Assembly: GCF_965638725.1 (NCBI RefSeq)
Contig: NC_134949.1
Span: 131,236,969-131,300,968, forward strand
Reading direction: 5' to 3'
Length of the DNA: 64,000 nucleotides
DNA from: Aptenodytes patagonicus
Lineage: Eukaryota > Chordata > Aves > Sphenisciformes > Spheniscidae
Both the position numbers and the translations under genes were made by a program. The notes beneath the pieces are model-generated. The model was given only the letters and a program-made list of their open reading frames with translations, searched no databases and was not told where the DNA came from. This document shows positions 36,201-46,800 of the stretch, piece by piece (positions within the stretch are counted from its first letter, which is position 1; each line of letters opens with the position of its first letter).

Positions 36201-39200
36201 CATAGAAAAGATAAGATTCATGAGACTACTGACTACAGCAAATATTATAGTCAACAAAACGTTGGGTTTTGGAGCAAGCATTTGGTTTGTATTTATTAGC
36301 TAGGTATTAAGTAGCAGTATATTGTTTGTGATGGGAAATTTTATGTCTGTATAGAAAAGCAAACACAATGTGAAATGAATGGTCTGATGAGCAAACCTTA
36401 GGGCCAAAGGGGACTTTTACCAGTACAACAGAGTAATAAAAATGGTATGTGCAAGCACTCAGATTACATCAGTAATGATGCCCATCTTCTGAGCCCTGCC
36501 CATTCTGTGCAAGAGTGTCTCTGGAGGTCATGCCTTCTGGGGCCAGTAACAAATGTACTCAAGACTCTAGCTGGCGCCACTGCACAAGGAACTGCTTCAA
36601 ACAGGAGCAGATTGGCAGCTGATACACTAGAAAGAAAGAGCACCAATCCAAATGTTTAAGTAATAAAGTGTAGGAGGGGCATAGGCACTTGAAGAACCAT
36701 CCAGGTGAGAAGGGTTCAGAACAGTGATGAAGAATCAATTCAGATCACGTACCTGTGCCACGTTATGATTTTGTCTATGAAGTGCATTCAGAAAGGTTGT
36801 CTTTCAATGAACTGGCTTGTTCTTTTTTAGTATGAAACACAACTAAGAGACAATGCAGGAAGGCGATTGCTTCAAGCTCGTTTTCCTCCACAGTTACAAA
36901 CTCCGCTACAGAACAGGGAATTCCCCAGAAGCCCCAGTTGCTCACTGCTCATTGCTGCTCTGCTCTGGAGGAACAGGAATGGGAGATCCCAACTTCTGCA
37001 CAGTCCATCTCCTGCAACGCAGTGATGTTTAGGGCCCTTTCAACAGATCCTCCCTCACGTGGCATCAACAGCAGCAGGCATGCAGCCGGCTGATTTCACT
37101 GCATGTAAAGCAATGACAGTTGCAGTATGGGCTCTGAAGGAACTAAAATTACTTTGCAGGAAAAAGAGTCAGATCTACTCTCTACAGTGAAAGTTAAAAG
37201 GTAAGAAAAAGATGGCGCTGCTTTCTCCCCTGCTGCTAAACCTTGGCAGAGAGAAGAGCTATACTTTTTCAAGGATCCTGATGGTGCCTACAAAGAGTGA
37301 TTCAGCAGCAACACATTCATCTTCTACACAGTCAGTAGGAGGAATAATCCTATCCTTATATGCCTGCTGAGAGCAAGCACGCACCTCATTCCCTCTTTTA
37401 ATCATGGATGTGTGGGATTTAAATACAGGCAAAAGTAATGGTGGTGTGAAGAGGGAGCAGGCAATGAAAACAGGGAACTTCCCACAGCCAACAAGCGCTT
37501 CAAGAGCAAACGGCTATTCGAGAGACCTATCCACACATGCTCACTGCAAATGTAGATTTCTCTAATGACTCAATTTTTAGTAACTCCTTTTCTTTACAGA
37601 AGTATGCAAAAGACTTATCAGTCCTACAGATTTACTTACCTGTGTCAGAGAAAGATTTGTTCCTCACTCATTGCTCTACCTTCCATCTGCACTGACTTTC
37701 TGTTCATTGCATCTTGGACACCTAACACATCTGCTCAAGAATACAGAAGGAAAAAAAAAAAAAAGCACCTGAAGAGGGTCTAGGCATATTCTTCCCATCT
37801 GGAAAAGAGGGAGATGCATCAACAGTTGTAAAGTTTAGAGCTAGCAGAATCTCCTACAGTAAGGTCGCCAATGGAAGAGAGCTTTTTAGACCTGTGCTAT
37901 TCTGAACTATAAAGCAGGTCACTAGGAAAGAGAGACTACCCACGAGAGACAATGCTTCTGCACAACGTGACTGAAGCATTATCTGCACCGTTATAGCTTA
38001 TTAGATTTCAAACTGCAGAATTAGGTGCCCAAAACATTAATGACTCCAATAATTTCAGCCTATAGGAGTTTTGGGGGGGGGGTTTTTTGTTTCTTTTTAA
38101 ACTTCCTGCAGCTCACAGAATCTAACTTCGGCTGTAACAGCAGCTCCTCTGGCAGTTTGATGCAAACTTCCTACTGCATCTGCTTTGCTGCTGTCTACAC
38201 GGTACACAGACACATGTGACTGTTTCTCCTTATGCCTTGAGAAACAAAGCCCGATCCCATTAAAAAAAAAAAAAAAAAGTCTACTGTTTATATCCTTGCC
38301 CCATTAAAATCTGAGGAAAACAGTCAGTGTTCTATGTAGGGGCCTGTTTCTCCTTATGCCTTGAGAAACAAAGCCTGATCCCATTAAAAAAAAAAAAGTC
38401 TATTGTTTATATCCTTTATATATTTTATCCTTTATATAAGCCTGTTATATTGGCTTTCAATTTTTTTCTCAAGAGAAGTTCATCATCCTGCAGACAGAGC
38501 CATCTCCTAATTGCATGTTCCTGCATGTAGAAGAGCCTGTAGGCCCACATTCAGCTAACAGAGCACTAGGGACAGTAGTTTCAAAGACACCAGCAGTCAC
38601 TTAGCTTTCCTCTCTGTGAAGTTGGTATCAGAAGGAAGTACCGCCAAGCTCACACCAGTCCCTTCTGGGTATGCCACTTCAGTACTGCCTTCAGTAAATC
38701 AGATCGTAAGGAACCACCGCATCCAGCGGACATACGGTGCAATGCCACCAACACCCCCTGCTTGTGACTGTAAGCCCCGACTGTTCAAGTCAGTTTGTTG
38801 GAAATCTACACTCCTTCAGCTCCTGACCTATTCATTGCTTGCAGAATAGAAAAGGGCAAGCAAGTTAACAGGGGTTTCTCTGGCACCCTTCATGAAGAGC
38901 TATTTGCGTTTCGAACAAATCCCTAAGTGCAGAGCAGTACACTAGCAAAAATACACCCAGTTATTTATTGGAATTGTAGCAGCACCCAAAACCTCAAGAC
39001 AATGTCAGTGCTACAGGTGCTGTCCAAATGAACAGGACTCCCGAGTCCTTGGCTCAGGAGCAGCTGATAATAAGCCAAAAAGCTCATCATGGTCTTCTTT
39101 AAAGAAAAAAAAAACGTATTAAATCTCTCATTGACACTGGCTATTGTTTTAAGTCATTTTTCTGTGTAATAATTTACTTTATGTGGTAAAAGAATCTCCT

Positions 39201-42200
39201 TTTACAAAAAAAGAGAAAGTATCCAAATATATTTTCTAAGCATCCAGACAAATTAGTGCACTCACAAGGAGTGGCACCAACCTGAAATGCTGCAGGAATC
39301 CCCCATGGTGCCCAGAAACCTGCAGTCACTTTGTTCCAGCCAACTCTCTGAACAGTCTCTGGCATGCCTACATCCTGGGGAGCAGAGCCAGGCCACTGAG
39401 GGGGGTAGGAATTTTACTTTACAAATTGCTCCGAATTTATAAAGAAACTCTTAAGGAGTGGGAGAAGGAATTAAAAAAATGGTGCATTAACAGTACTCTC
39501 TCAGTACAGCAAAAGTCCTCTCCAGGCAGAGGGATGCTTCCTAATTTTAGTACTTCCAGTGGCAGCAGCAGGACAGCGAGTGCCTCCTGAACAGGTGGAG
39601 TGTGGGTGTTTGGGGAAGGTGGTGGTATGCAAGAAGGTTTTGTAAGAGAATGTACTTTTTTCCCTGTCACACAGAGGATTCAAAATAGGCTTGCAAAGCT
39701 AAATACCCTCCCTTCCTGCCAAGATATTTCCATACCATTCCCCAAAATTTAAACTTAACTTTTTAAGGGAAAAAGGAAGGGAAGAAAAATGTCTAGCTTT
39801 TAAGATGGTGAAGAAAACTCACACAACATACATGTGCTGTGTGTAAACCAGTGCACCGATATTTGAGTGTGAACAGAGAAATACTAACTATCCTGTATCA
39901 CGTCACAAACCAAATAGAGATGGTTAAAAAGCCAGTGTTAGCTTTTTTTAAAGCCAGCTGAAGCAGACTGCCCTCTGTTGAAGCATGCCAGCTCACACAG
40001 CCTAAAGGCTCTTTAACATTTCATTCTGATGATGCAAGCAGACAGAGCCTGGTGCGGCTCTACTGTCTGTGTGTCCTATTTGACCAAATTTGACCCAGCA
40101 CTCCCTAAAAGGCCCTGGGCTGTGCCAGTGAGATACAAGAGAGACCAAACGCAGGGGATGGAGTGAGGCTTCTTGCTAAGGAAGCAGATGATTAACAGCA
40201 GCAGGACCCTGTGGTGCAAAGGAGCAGAGGTTTGCCTAAAAGGATGGGACAAAATGGCTCCAGGGGCAATGGTCCTTTTGAGCTTACAATGGTTAAAGCC
40301 ACAGCAAAGTGATGATGCAGCCAAAAAATACTTTGCCTTCTAGCTATCACCTCAGACTTGTGTGTATTCCAGTCCACACAGGATAGAAAGCCTCCTGTGC
40401 GAAGTAGGGAAAGGTAAGGTATTTCATGTGCTGAAAACACTTCAACTTTTATAGTGCAAATCTACACCTGATGGGAAGCGATCGGTTTCCTCTTCTGACA
40501 CGTACAACAATGTTTAGTGGCAGTGGATAGAATGGCAAGGAAGAGAAAAAAAGACCTTTAATGTCTGTCTCAGACCGATTAGTTCGCCTTCCCACACTTC
40601 TGTACTGTATGCTACAAATAGATACATTTCCTTGAATCTAAAGAGAGGTTGTTTTCTATGACACTTTTTCTCTTAATCTGTAGAGTCCTTCCAGCCTTTA
40701 GCAGGAAATAAGTTTTTCAGGTGGCACGAATGTACTACCCTCTCTTTATCAGTAATTGTAATTCCAGTCATCCTGGGTCTAGAGAGGGGTTGACACGCAT
40801 TGCTTCGTACTGCCTAAATGATACCACGGGGACTGTGGCACGGGCATGCTGCAACGCCTCCAGAACATCTTCAAACCTCCGGGAAACGCTAAGTTCGTAA
40901 ATCTTTCAGAAAGGCAGAAGTGCAGAGCTGGCGACACGCTCATACGCTGCAGCATCGAGGAGAGGAGAGGGCTTCCGTATGCCCACTAGTTTTACAGTAG
41001 CGACTGCAGCTGGGAGCTCGCCAACACAGCAGAAAGTGTGTTCTGCACAAGATGAGACTTGTGTTGTAAACAGATAAACTTGATGTTGAGAAAGAAAAAG
41101 TGAAATCATGCTTGGTGGTTAAGGTCAAAGCAGAAGTCTTTGTCTCTTCCAGATAATTAGAAAGAAAATCCTCCCAATTTGTTGTTGTTGCTTACATCCT
41201 TTGCTTCTTCCCATCTTGCAGCTTGACATGACATTCTTTCCTTGTCTGACCTCAACAAATTGATTTAGAATGACAGAAGTCATGAAAATAATTTTTATTT
41301 TGATAGTTGGTTTCTCTTTGGTTCCACTCTTATTTTCCAAAGAACGTGGAAGTATTTTGCTCTTCGCTTTTAGAAAATCAGAGCTCTTCAAGAACTTAAC
41401 TGTTAAGCCATAACTTAAGTATCTTTAAAATATTAACAAAGCAAGCAAACAAAAAAATCCAGCCATGTTTATAGAGGAATTCAACGGTTTTGAAGTGTAA
41501 GATGTTTTGTAACATCCAAACTGTTCACTCTTACTAGTGTGAGCAAATCCTCCCTTTCCACACTGTCCAGGAATTTCAAAAAGTTGGGGATACTTCTCCT
41601 AGCCTCTACTACAGAGACACTATATTTAATTCCCTTTCTTTTTAAAGAAAAGATTTGAACGTAAATTTAAAATGAAAGCCCCCAGCAAACATTTTGTCGT
41701 GGGGTTGCACCACCTCTGTAACTTTGCATCTACCTGTTTTTTGTTTTTCTTCCTAAGGACATTTTCAGTCAGAAGTTGAACTGAAGCTGAAAAATCTCCA
41801 AAGCAATTTGGGGCAAGAAGCTCACTTTCGGAAAGAAAAGACAGACTAAAGCATTACTGGTATTTCCAAGACGCACAGGTGGGATGGGTACTACCGTTGG
41901 TTTAGACCAGCAACTGAGTAAGTCTTCCTTTCTCTCCTGGAAGTAACCTCAGAGCAAAGCGTTATGGATAAACCAGCAGCGAACAGACACAACCGTTTGC
42001 AGAAAGCCACACGGGTAGAAGAGAAGCGCAGGAAACGCCGCCAGAAAGAGGGAGCGGGCTCCGGCAGGCTCTCCTCTCCCCGCAGGAGCGCGGCCTGCCC
42101 GCCACCTGCCTCTCAGGAGGGGCTTAACCCGTTTTCTCCAATGCTAAGTGCTTACTGAAGGTCAGAAAGCACCACGCCCCTCGCTGCGTTTCTGCCTAAG

Positions 42201-42691
42201 GACGTTTAAAAAGGAAATTATTCCTCCCGCAGGCTTCAGAAATAAGACTGGGAAGGATCTGATCGCGGCTAACACCGGTGCAGAGCACCGGCAGCCGCCC
42301 GGCAGGGGACACGCCCGCACGGCACAAAGGCCGGGGCGCTCCGGACGCCCCTGGCGGGCGCCCCCCGGGTTCGCCCCCGGCCGGCCCGCTGAGGCGGGAA
42401 GGGGCGGCGGGGCGGAGCGGAGCGGAGCGGAGCGGGACTCACCGACCTGACGAGGGGCCCCAGCTGCAGGATGTGCAGCAGCAGCACCAGCGGGCGGTCG
42501 CGGCTGACGTCGCGGTGGATGAAGACCAGGCTGAGCTGCACCAGCGCGCAGGGCAGGAGGGCGAAGAGCAGCGTCAGCCACTGCCACATGCGGTCCCCCG
42601 CCGCGCGGTAGGCGCCGCTCAGGCACAGGGCGGCCGCCGTCTCGGCCACGAAGAGGATGAGGGAGACGAGAACGGAGCCCGGGAATTTCAT
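26460..42691 (-). CDS. XK: XK, Kell blood group complex subunit, complete
   Basis: Polytopic XK-family membrane protein. In mammals XK is disulfide-linked to Kell and binds the bridge-like lipid transfer protein VPS13A, and it acts in phospholipid scrambling; loss causes McLeod syndrome. Three coding exons join in frame: 42447-42691, 33417-33679 and 26460-27283. They total 1,332 bases, giving 443 residues against 444 in human. The protein begins [20 protein letters not shown], holds [20 protein letters not shown] in exon 2 and ends in a polar Ser-rich tail. Cys347 (YVCAPL), the Kell-linking cysteine in human, falls at the same number. XKR relatives are less similar than XK itself. The neighbours CYBB and LANCL3 confirm orthology. 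Confidence 0.97.
27284..33416 (-). other. XK: XK intron 2
   Basis: A 6.1-kb intron (donor GTAGGT). No second gene was seen. A possible very old LINE-like stretch near 31.2 kb was considered and not supported. A G-rich/T-rich pattern near 33111-33127 is simple sequence. Confidence 0.75.
33417..33679 (-). CDS. XK: XK coding exon 2
   Basis: Codes residues 83-169 plus split codons at both ends (263 bases). The acceptor is TTGCTTGTAG and the donor GTAGGT. It starts [20 protein letters not shown] and includes [20 protein letters not shown], then [20 protein letters not shown] and the helix [12 protein letters not shown]. The cytosolic loop in the middle corresponds to the region of XK implicated in VPS13A binding. 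It is very close to human. Confidence 0.97.
38221..38416. repeat. Direct repeat pair with internal A-runs
   Basis: Unit 1 (38221-38297) and unit 2 (38345-38416) both read TGTTTCTCCTTATGCCTTGA, then GAAACAAAGCC, GATCCCATT, an A-run, GTCTA and TGTTTATATCCTT. The units differ at only two or three bases outside the A-run, which is 17 long in unit 1 and 12 in unit 2. About 47 unrelated bases separate them. Near identity implies a recent local duplication. Confidence 0.9.
42413..42435. repeat. (GGAGC)n short tandem repeat
   Basis: Four to five GGAGC units directly downstream (gene sense) of the XK exon 1 donor site. Confidence 0.85.
42447..42691 (-). CDS. XK: XK coding exon 1 (start codon)
   Basis: ATG at 42691-42689, then 81 codons and two bases of Arg82. 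It encodes the first two helices ([40 protein letters not shown]) and [20 protein letters not shown]. The donor that preserves frame is CAG/GTCGGT at 42446. A stronger-looking GTGAGT lies four bases further on but would break the frame. Confidence 0.95.
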
Positions 42692-43016
42692 CGCCGCCGC
42701 CCGCCCGCCCGCGGGGCGCGTTTTCGCCGCGCCGCAGCCGCCCCGCGCCCCGGCCCGCCCAACCGCCGCTGAGGCGCGGCGCGGCCCGGCGCCCGCTAGG
42801 GGGAGCCGCCGGCGCAGCCGCCGCGCTCTCCGCCGCCCCGCGGCCTCCGCCCGGGAGGGGGCCGGGGAAGGCGCGGGTGGGCTCGGCGCTGCTGGGGCTT
42901 GATCGCGACGGCGGCGGGGCTGGGGCGCACGTGGAGGGGCGCTCCTCGTCACGTCTCCTTTGGCCGTAAGAGACGTGTTGAACCAAGGGGGGGATTGGTC
43001 GGCGGAAAGGTGGGGG

Positions 43017-43105
43017 GGACCTCGGCAGGCTGGAGAAATAGCCTGAAAGAAGCAGGCAAGGGCAAAGTCCTGCACCTGGGAGAAAATAACCACACGCGAC
43101 AATAA
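43017..43105 (+). mobile_element. CR1-like LINE reverse-transcriptase scrap
   Basis: GACCTCGGCAGGCTGGAGAA, then GCAAGGGCAAAGTCCTGCAC and CTGGGAGAAAATAAC, matches the recurrent avian LINE ORF2 stretch that encodes a GKxKVLHLGxNN motif; here [11 protein letters not shown] is visible. It lacks the expected intervening bases, so it is deleted internally. It lies in the XK upstream flank and runs opposite to the next element. Confidence 0.5.
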
Positions 43106-43159
43106 AGGCTGAGGGACAGCTGGTTAAAAACAATGCAGAAAAGGAGCTGTAAGCCCCGG

Positions 43160-43830
43160 TAACCCTCCCCTGATGCACCTGCTTCAAAGACCTCCTCACC
43201 AGATTAATGAACCTGCTGGTAGAGACGATCTTTTACCACTTTGTCAGGTGGATCTTACCCTAGCCTGTCAGGCCTTTTCCCTCAAAGGTTCCTGGGATCA
43301 CAAAACCCAAAGCCCCGCTGTGACACCAGCTGTTGGCCAGCAGCATTTGTCTACCATCCCTGAGCCTTTGCCCTTCACCAGAAGGAGCCAGGAGACCACC
43401 CCACGCCTTTCTCCCTCGCCACCAGAGCTCTGGAGTCATTCTGGACATGCGTAAGGTCACCCTGGCAGTATCTCTGCTGCCCGCATGGACGAGCAGCAAA
43501 AGGTGATAGCCCGAGGGCAAGACAAGCCTTTGCAGTCTCTCCACAACATCCTGAATCTGATCACCTGGCAAGAAACAAAGCTCCTGAGGTACCGAGGCAG
43601 GCAGGCAGATGGCGCCTGCGTCCTGCACGGGGGGAGTCTCCAGTCCCCGCCACTTCCCTCCTCCTCTTGGTGCAGGTACTTGGTTCATGCTCGGCTGGCT
43701 CCGATGCCTCCCCCGACAGATCTCGCTTCCCCTTGCCTGTTCCCAGGCGGTTGCAGATCTGCACGCGGAGATTAGGTACAGACCTGAGACCTACCGGGAG
43801 CCCAACAGGAAGGCCAGATACGGAGTCTGA
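43160..43830 (-). pseudogene. Decayed transposon reading frame, SGNH/esterase-like
   Basis: On the minus strand a frame reads ELCFLPGDQIQDVVERLQRL, then PSGYHLLLLVHAGSRDTAR, later GALGFVIPGTFEGKGLTG. After two in-frame stops it continues GKIHLTKW and FINLVRRSL. I recognise this as the esterase-like frame repeated widely in avian genomes and associated, as far as I recall, with CR1-type LINE ORF1. The SGNH block-III Asn (usual GxND) is Arg here (GSRD), and the block-V Asp before IHLT is lost. With the stops at 43260-43262 and shortly after, it is a dead copy. The frame upstream of 43690 is too diverged to bound the element. Confidence 0.65.
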
Positions 43831-46800
43831 GATGCTATTAGCCTATGAATGGGATAACACTAATGGCTACTTCTGCATGTCTGCCACTGTTCTTTAATGC
43901 AACTAGGCTGTCACCAGATTTACAGAAAAAATGCCAGTAACATTTTCTTTGGGCCGTTTCTTGAACTGCTGCACTGGCAAATCTGGAGTCCCACCGCTCA
44001 CCTAACGGAGCTCAGCTGATGGTGGCAAAGGTGGAAACCTCGTTACGGGCAGCCCTGGGTGAATTTAATGCCCTTCACTGGGAATGGAGGGGTCTTTCTG
44101 GACAGAGAAGAGGCCACGTGTACAGGGATTGAAGCAGGCTGAAAATAAACACCTAAGTGGGTAACTTTAACCTGCAGGCCAAAAGCAACCTGTCTTCTGT
44201 TATCTCGTGGGAAACTACCATGAGGTAGTTTGACCTGATCGCTATGTGCAGCCTGGACGTTTTATCTAATTCTCAGATGAATGGTTTTACCTTTGATAAC
44301 ACGGTACCACTGAAAAGCTTTTGGAGCCCTGAGTCATGACTGCTCCAGAAGGAAAAGTTGCCACCGCTATGAAACATAAGTATGGAAATAAGCAATCCAA
44401 TGCAAAATCACACTGTTCAAGGTTGGGCTTTTACTTAAGGCAAAATATAATCACAGCTTTAATATTCATAATATGGATATAACACAGAGTTTGTTCTGCC
44501 ACTATGAAGCTTAGTATTATCGCTGCTTTTAAAAAGCTATAAAATCTAGTTTCTATCATAATCTACAATACAAAACTAATACAATAAACACATTCTGAAA
44601 GATCACAGTGTTTAAAACATCAGCAGAGCAGGGGTCCTGCTTTTAAACGATAAGGTGCATTTCTAAAGAATCAAATCAATCTTGATTCTGTAGGGCCTGT
44701 ACCATATTATGGCTGCGAATGGCTATTATACTGAGAAACCAATCTAGGGTGCGGCAGGTACTCAAGAAACAAGACCGTATGTTGGAATATATTGGATACT
44801 CAAGTGTCACCAACACAAACTAGACATGAAATAACACCCTTTGTTAGTAATGCCATTTAAGTTCCCTGTACTTTTTATTAGTATTGGCATTCATGTATAT
44901 TGCAGACATATGGAGGGAAAAAATGGGAATAAAACTGCTATCAAATAGGGCCCTGCATATGCAAACACCCATGCTTTCCTCTCACTACACGAACAAGCAG
45001 TACTAATTCCATGGGACTCCTGCATAGAGGAAAGTTTGCAGGCTTGGGACCCAGAATGATGCAGTTTTGCCCCTATTTCACACCTGTGGAAGGACCTAAC
45101 CTTGCATGCCTGAAATCAAGTGGAGATTCACCACTGACATCAGCAGGTGGCATATCAGGCCCTTAAAATGAGCACAGGAGGCAAAATCAGATCATCGTTA
45201 GAGGAAATCTTTCTTCTCTCATGTGTGGTCATGGTAATGAAGACAGAAGCAGAGTTCAATTTCTGGTCAGACAGCCTTTCTCTTCTATATGAAGTAGAAA
45301 TAAATGTTTGAATAGGATTTGTTTTCTATTCACTATGGGATATAACTGATATCAGGACTTCTACATAAAATTTTCTGGCGAGTACGCATGTATAGTCATG
45401 CAGTGCTGTTGCTGAGTATCACTGCATTATAAAGTATCTTTTATTCAAATATCATTATACCACTAGGCAAAATGAGTTTTTAATTAATTTTCTGCCATTC
45501 TAGTTGGTATTGCTGTACTTGACCTAAATGCCTCCACCTTCTCTTTGAGTCACGCAATGAACAAAGTCAAGGGACTCCCTTGTAAGTATTAAAAATAAAT
45601 AACGGCCTTAGGTATTTTCAAGCAGATTGCTATTTATAAATTGACTTTTTTCAGAGCATGATGTAAAATTTTAAATACACACGGTACAGGACCAACAGTG
45701 ACATCTGTGACGGTACAAATTAGTCAGGAGGTTTAATAGCTCAAAGGCAGGTCAAAAAATTGGTGTGTGTTGGCTTTTTGGATCTATTTTTTTGAACTGC
45801 CTAAACATCGATAGTGTACATCACTTTTCTTCCATTAAATGATAGGAGTAGGCAGTAGGTTCAGCTACAGGCAACTCCTTCACAGGCAGCCTTTTTTCAG
45901 CATATGATGACTTTGCTATCATGGCAATGAAGCACTGTTCAAGGCAGCTAAAACCTGTACAGTGCACACTGTACCGCTATCGGTGCAATGAAGCAAACTG
46001 TGCTATTCTCTTGGAAAATGCCTATACACATCCCTAAACTGCAGTATTGTTTTGTGGGCCCTGAGCATTTTTGGCTTATGGCTTTGAAGTATGTTGTTCC
46101 CTCAGTAATGTGATTTTTGGTCATTTTCTTATTTCTTTTCAATTTAGCTTTCTGCTGCTTACTACGTAGTCCAGGACATACTTACATAAACTGAAATGTC
46201 TTCTCAGAGCAATCTAGACTGTGCTGTTAGCCAGCAATTGCTCATCGGTGTAGTTCTTCACAGGAAGATTACTCTTTAAAATCTACACAGCAATTCTTAT
46301 TCCTGATACACTGATCTTCCTACAGATTAGAATATGCACTCATGCCAGTGAATATTCAAGGTATGTAGGAGAAGATTACCGCACCTGAGATTTACCTGGC
46401 AGACCTCAGAGATACACTGTCCATGGATCTTATAGGTCCAAGTAACAAGGATATATTCTCAAAATACATGCATATGCTAAAATAGGTCACTGTTTGCATA
46501 AAACATGCAATATGTTGGCAGATGCTGTAACTGTATATGCAGATAACGATTTAAGTACGAAGATTTGCTTATGAAAGTTTCCGTTTGCACATATTGCACC
46601 TGTATGTTTCTGAATACATCAGATACTTACATTTCGTTTTTTCCACAGTATTTTAAAAACTAATCAGTATTCTTATCATATTCTCTACATGTCCATATAA
46701 TTATTATTAGAACATCGAAGTGGCATTACTTAATTTCACAGAGTAGTGAAAAGGGTGACCACTTTACCTGCATTCGTTTGTGCGTATTTCCCAGGACTAT

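Larger units (their letters stand above)
33680..42446 (-). other. XK: XK intron 1
   Basis: An 8.8-kb intron. It contains the direct duplication at 38221-38416, a G9T-type low-complexity run near 38070-38090, and at its 5' end part of the XK CpG island. No additional exon was recognised. Confidence 0.75.
41990..42960 (-). promoter_or_regulatory. XK: CpG island and XK promoter region
   Basis: Composition changes abruptly to GC- and CpG-rich around XK exon 1, unlike the AT-rich surroundings. It includes GC boxes (GGGGCGG-type), a GGAGC pentamer repeat (42413-42435), an E-box CACGTG (42928-42933) and, just outside, a CCAAT box on the minus strand (42994-42998). The 5' UTR must lie between 42692 and about 42960, but the start site is not determinable here. 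Confidence 0.75.

Noticed and set aside
42278-42772. 164-codon plus-strand open frame antisense to XK exon 1
   Set aside because: It is a GC-driven antisense shadow of the XK coding exon with no domain content.
42162-43199. Very long minus-strand open frame of about 345 codons across XK exon 1
   Set aside because: It is an out-of-frame reading of the CpG island, composed of Pro/Arg/Ala/Gly. The conserved XK frame is a different one starting at 42691.
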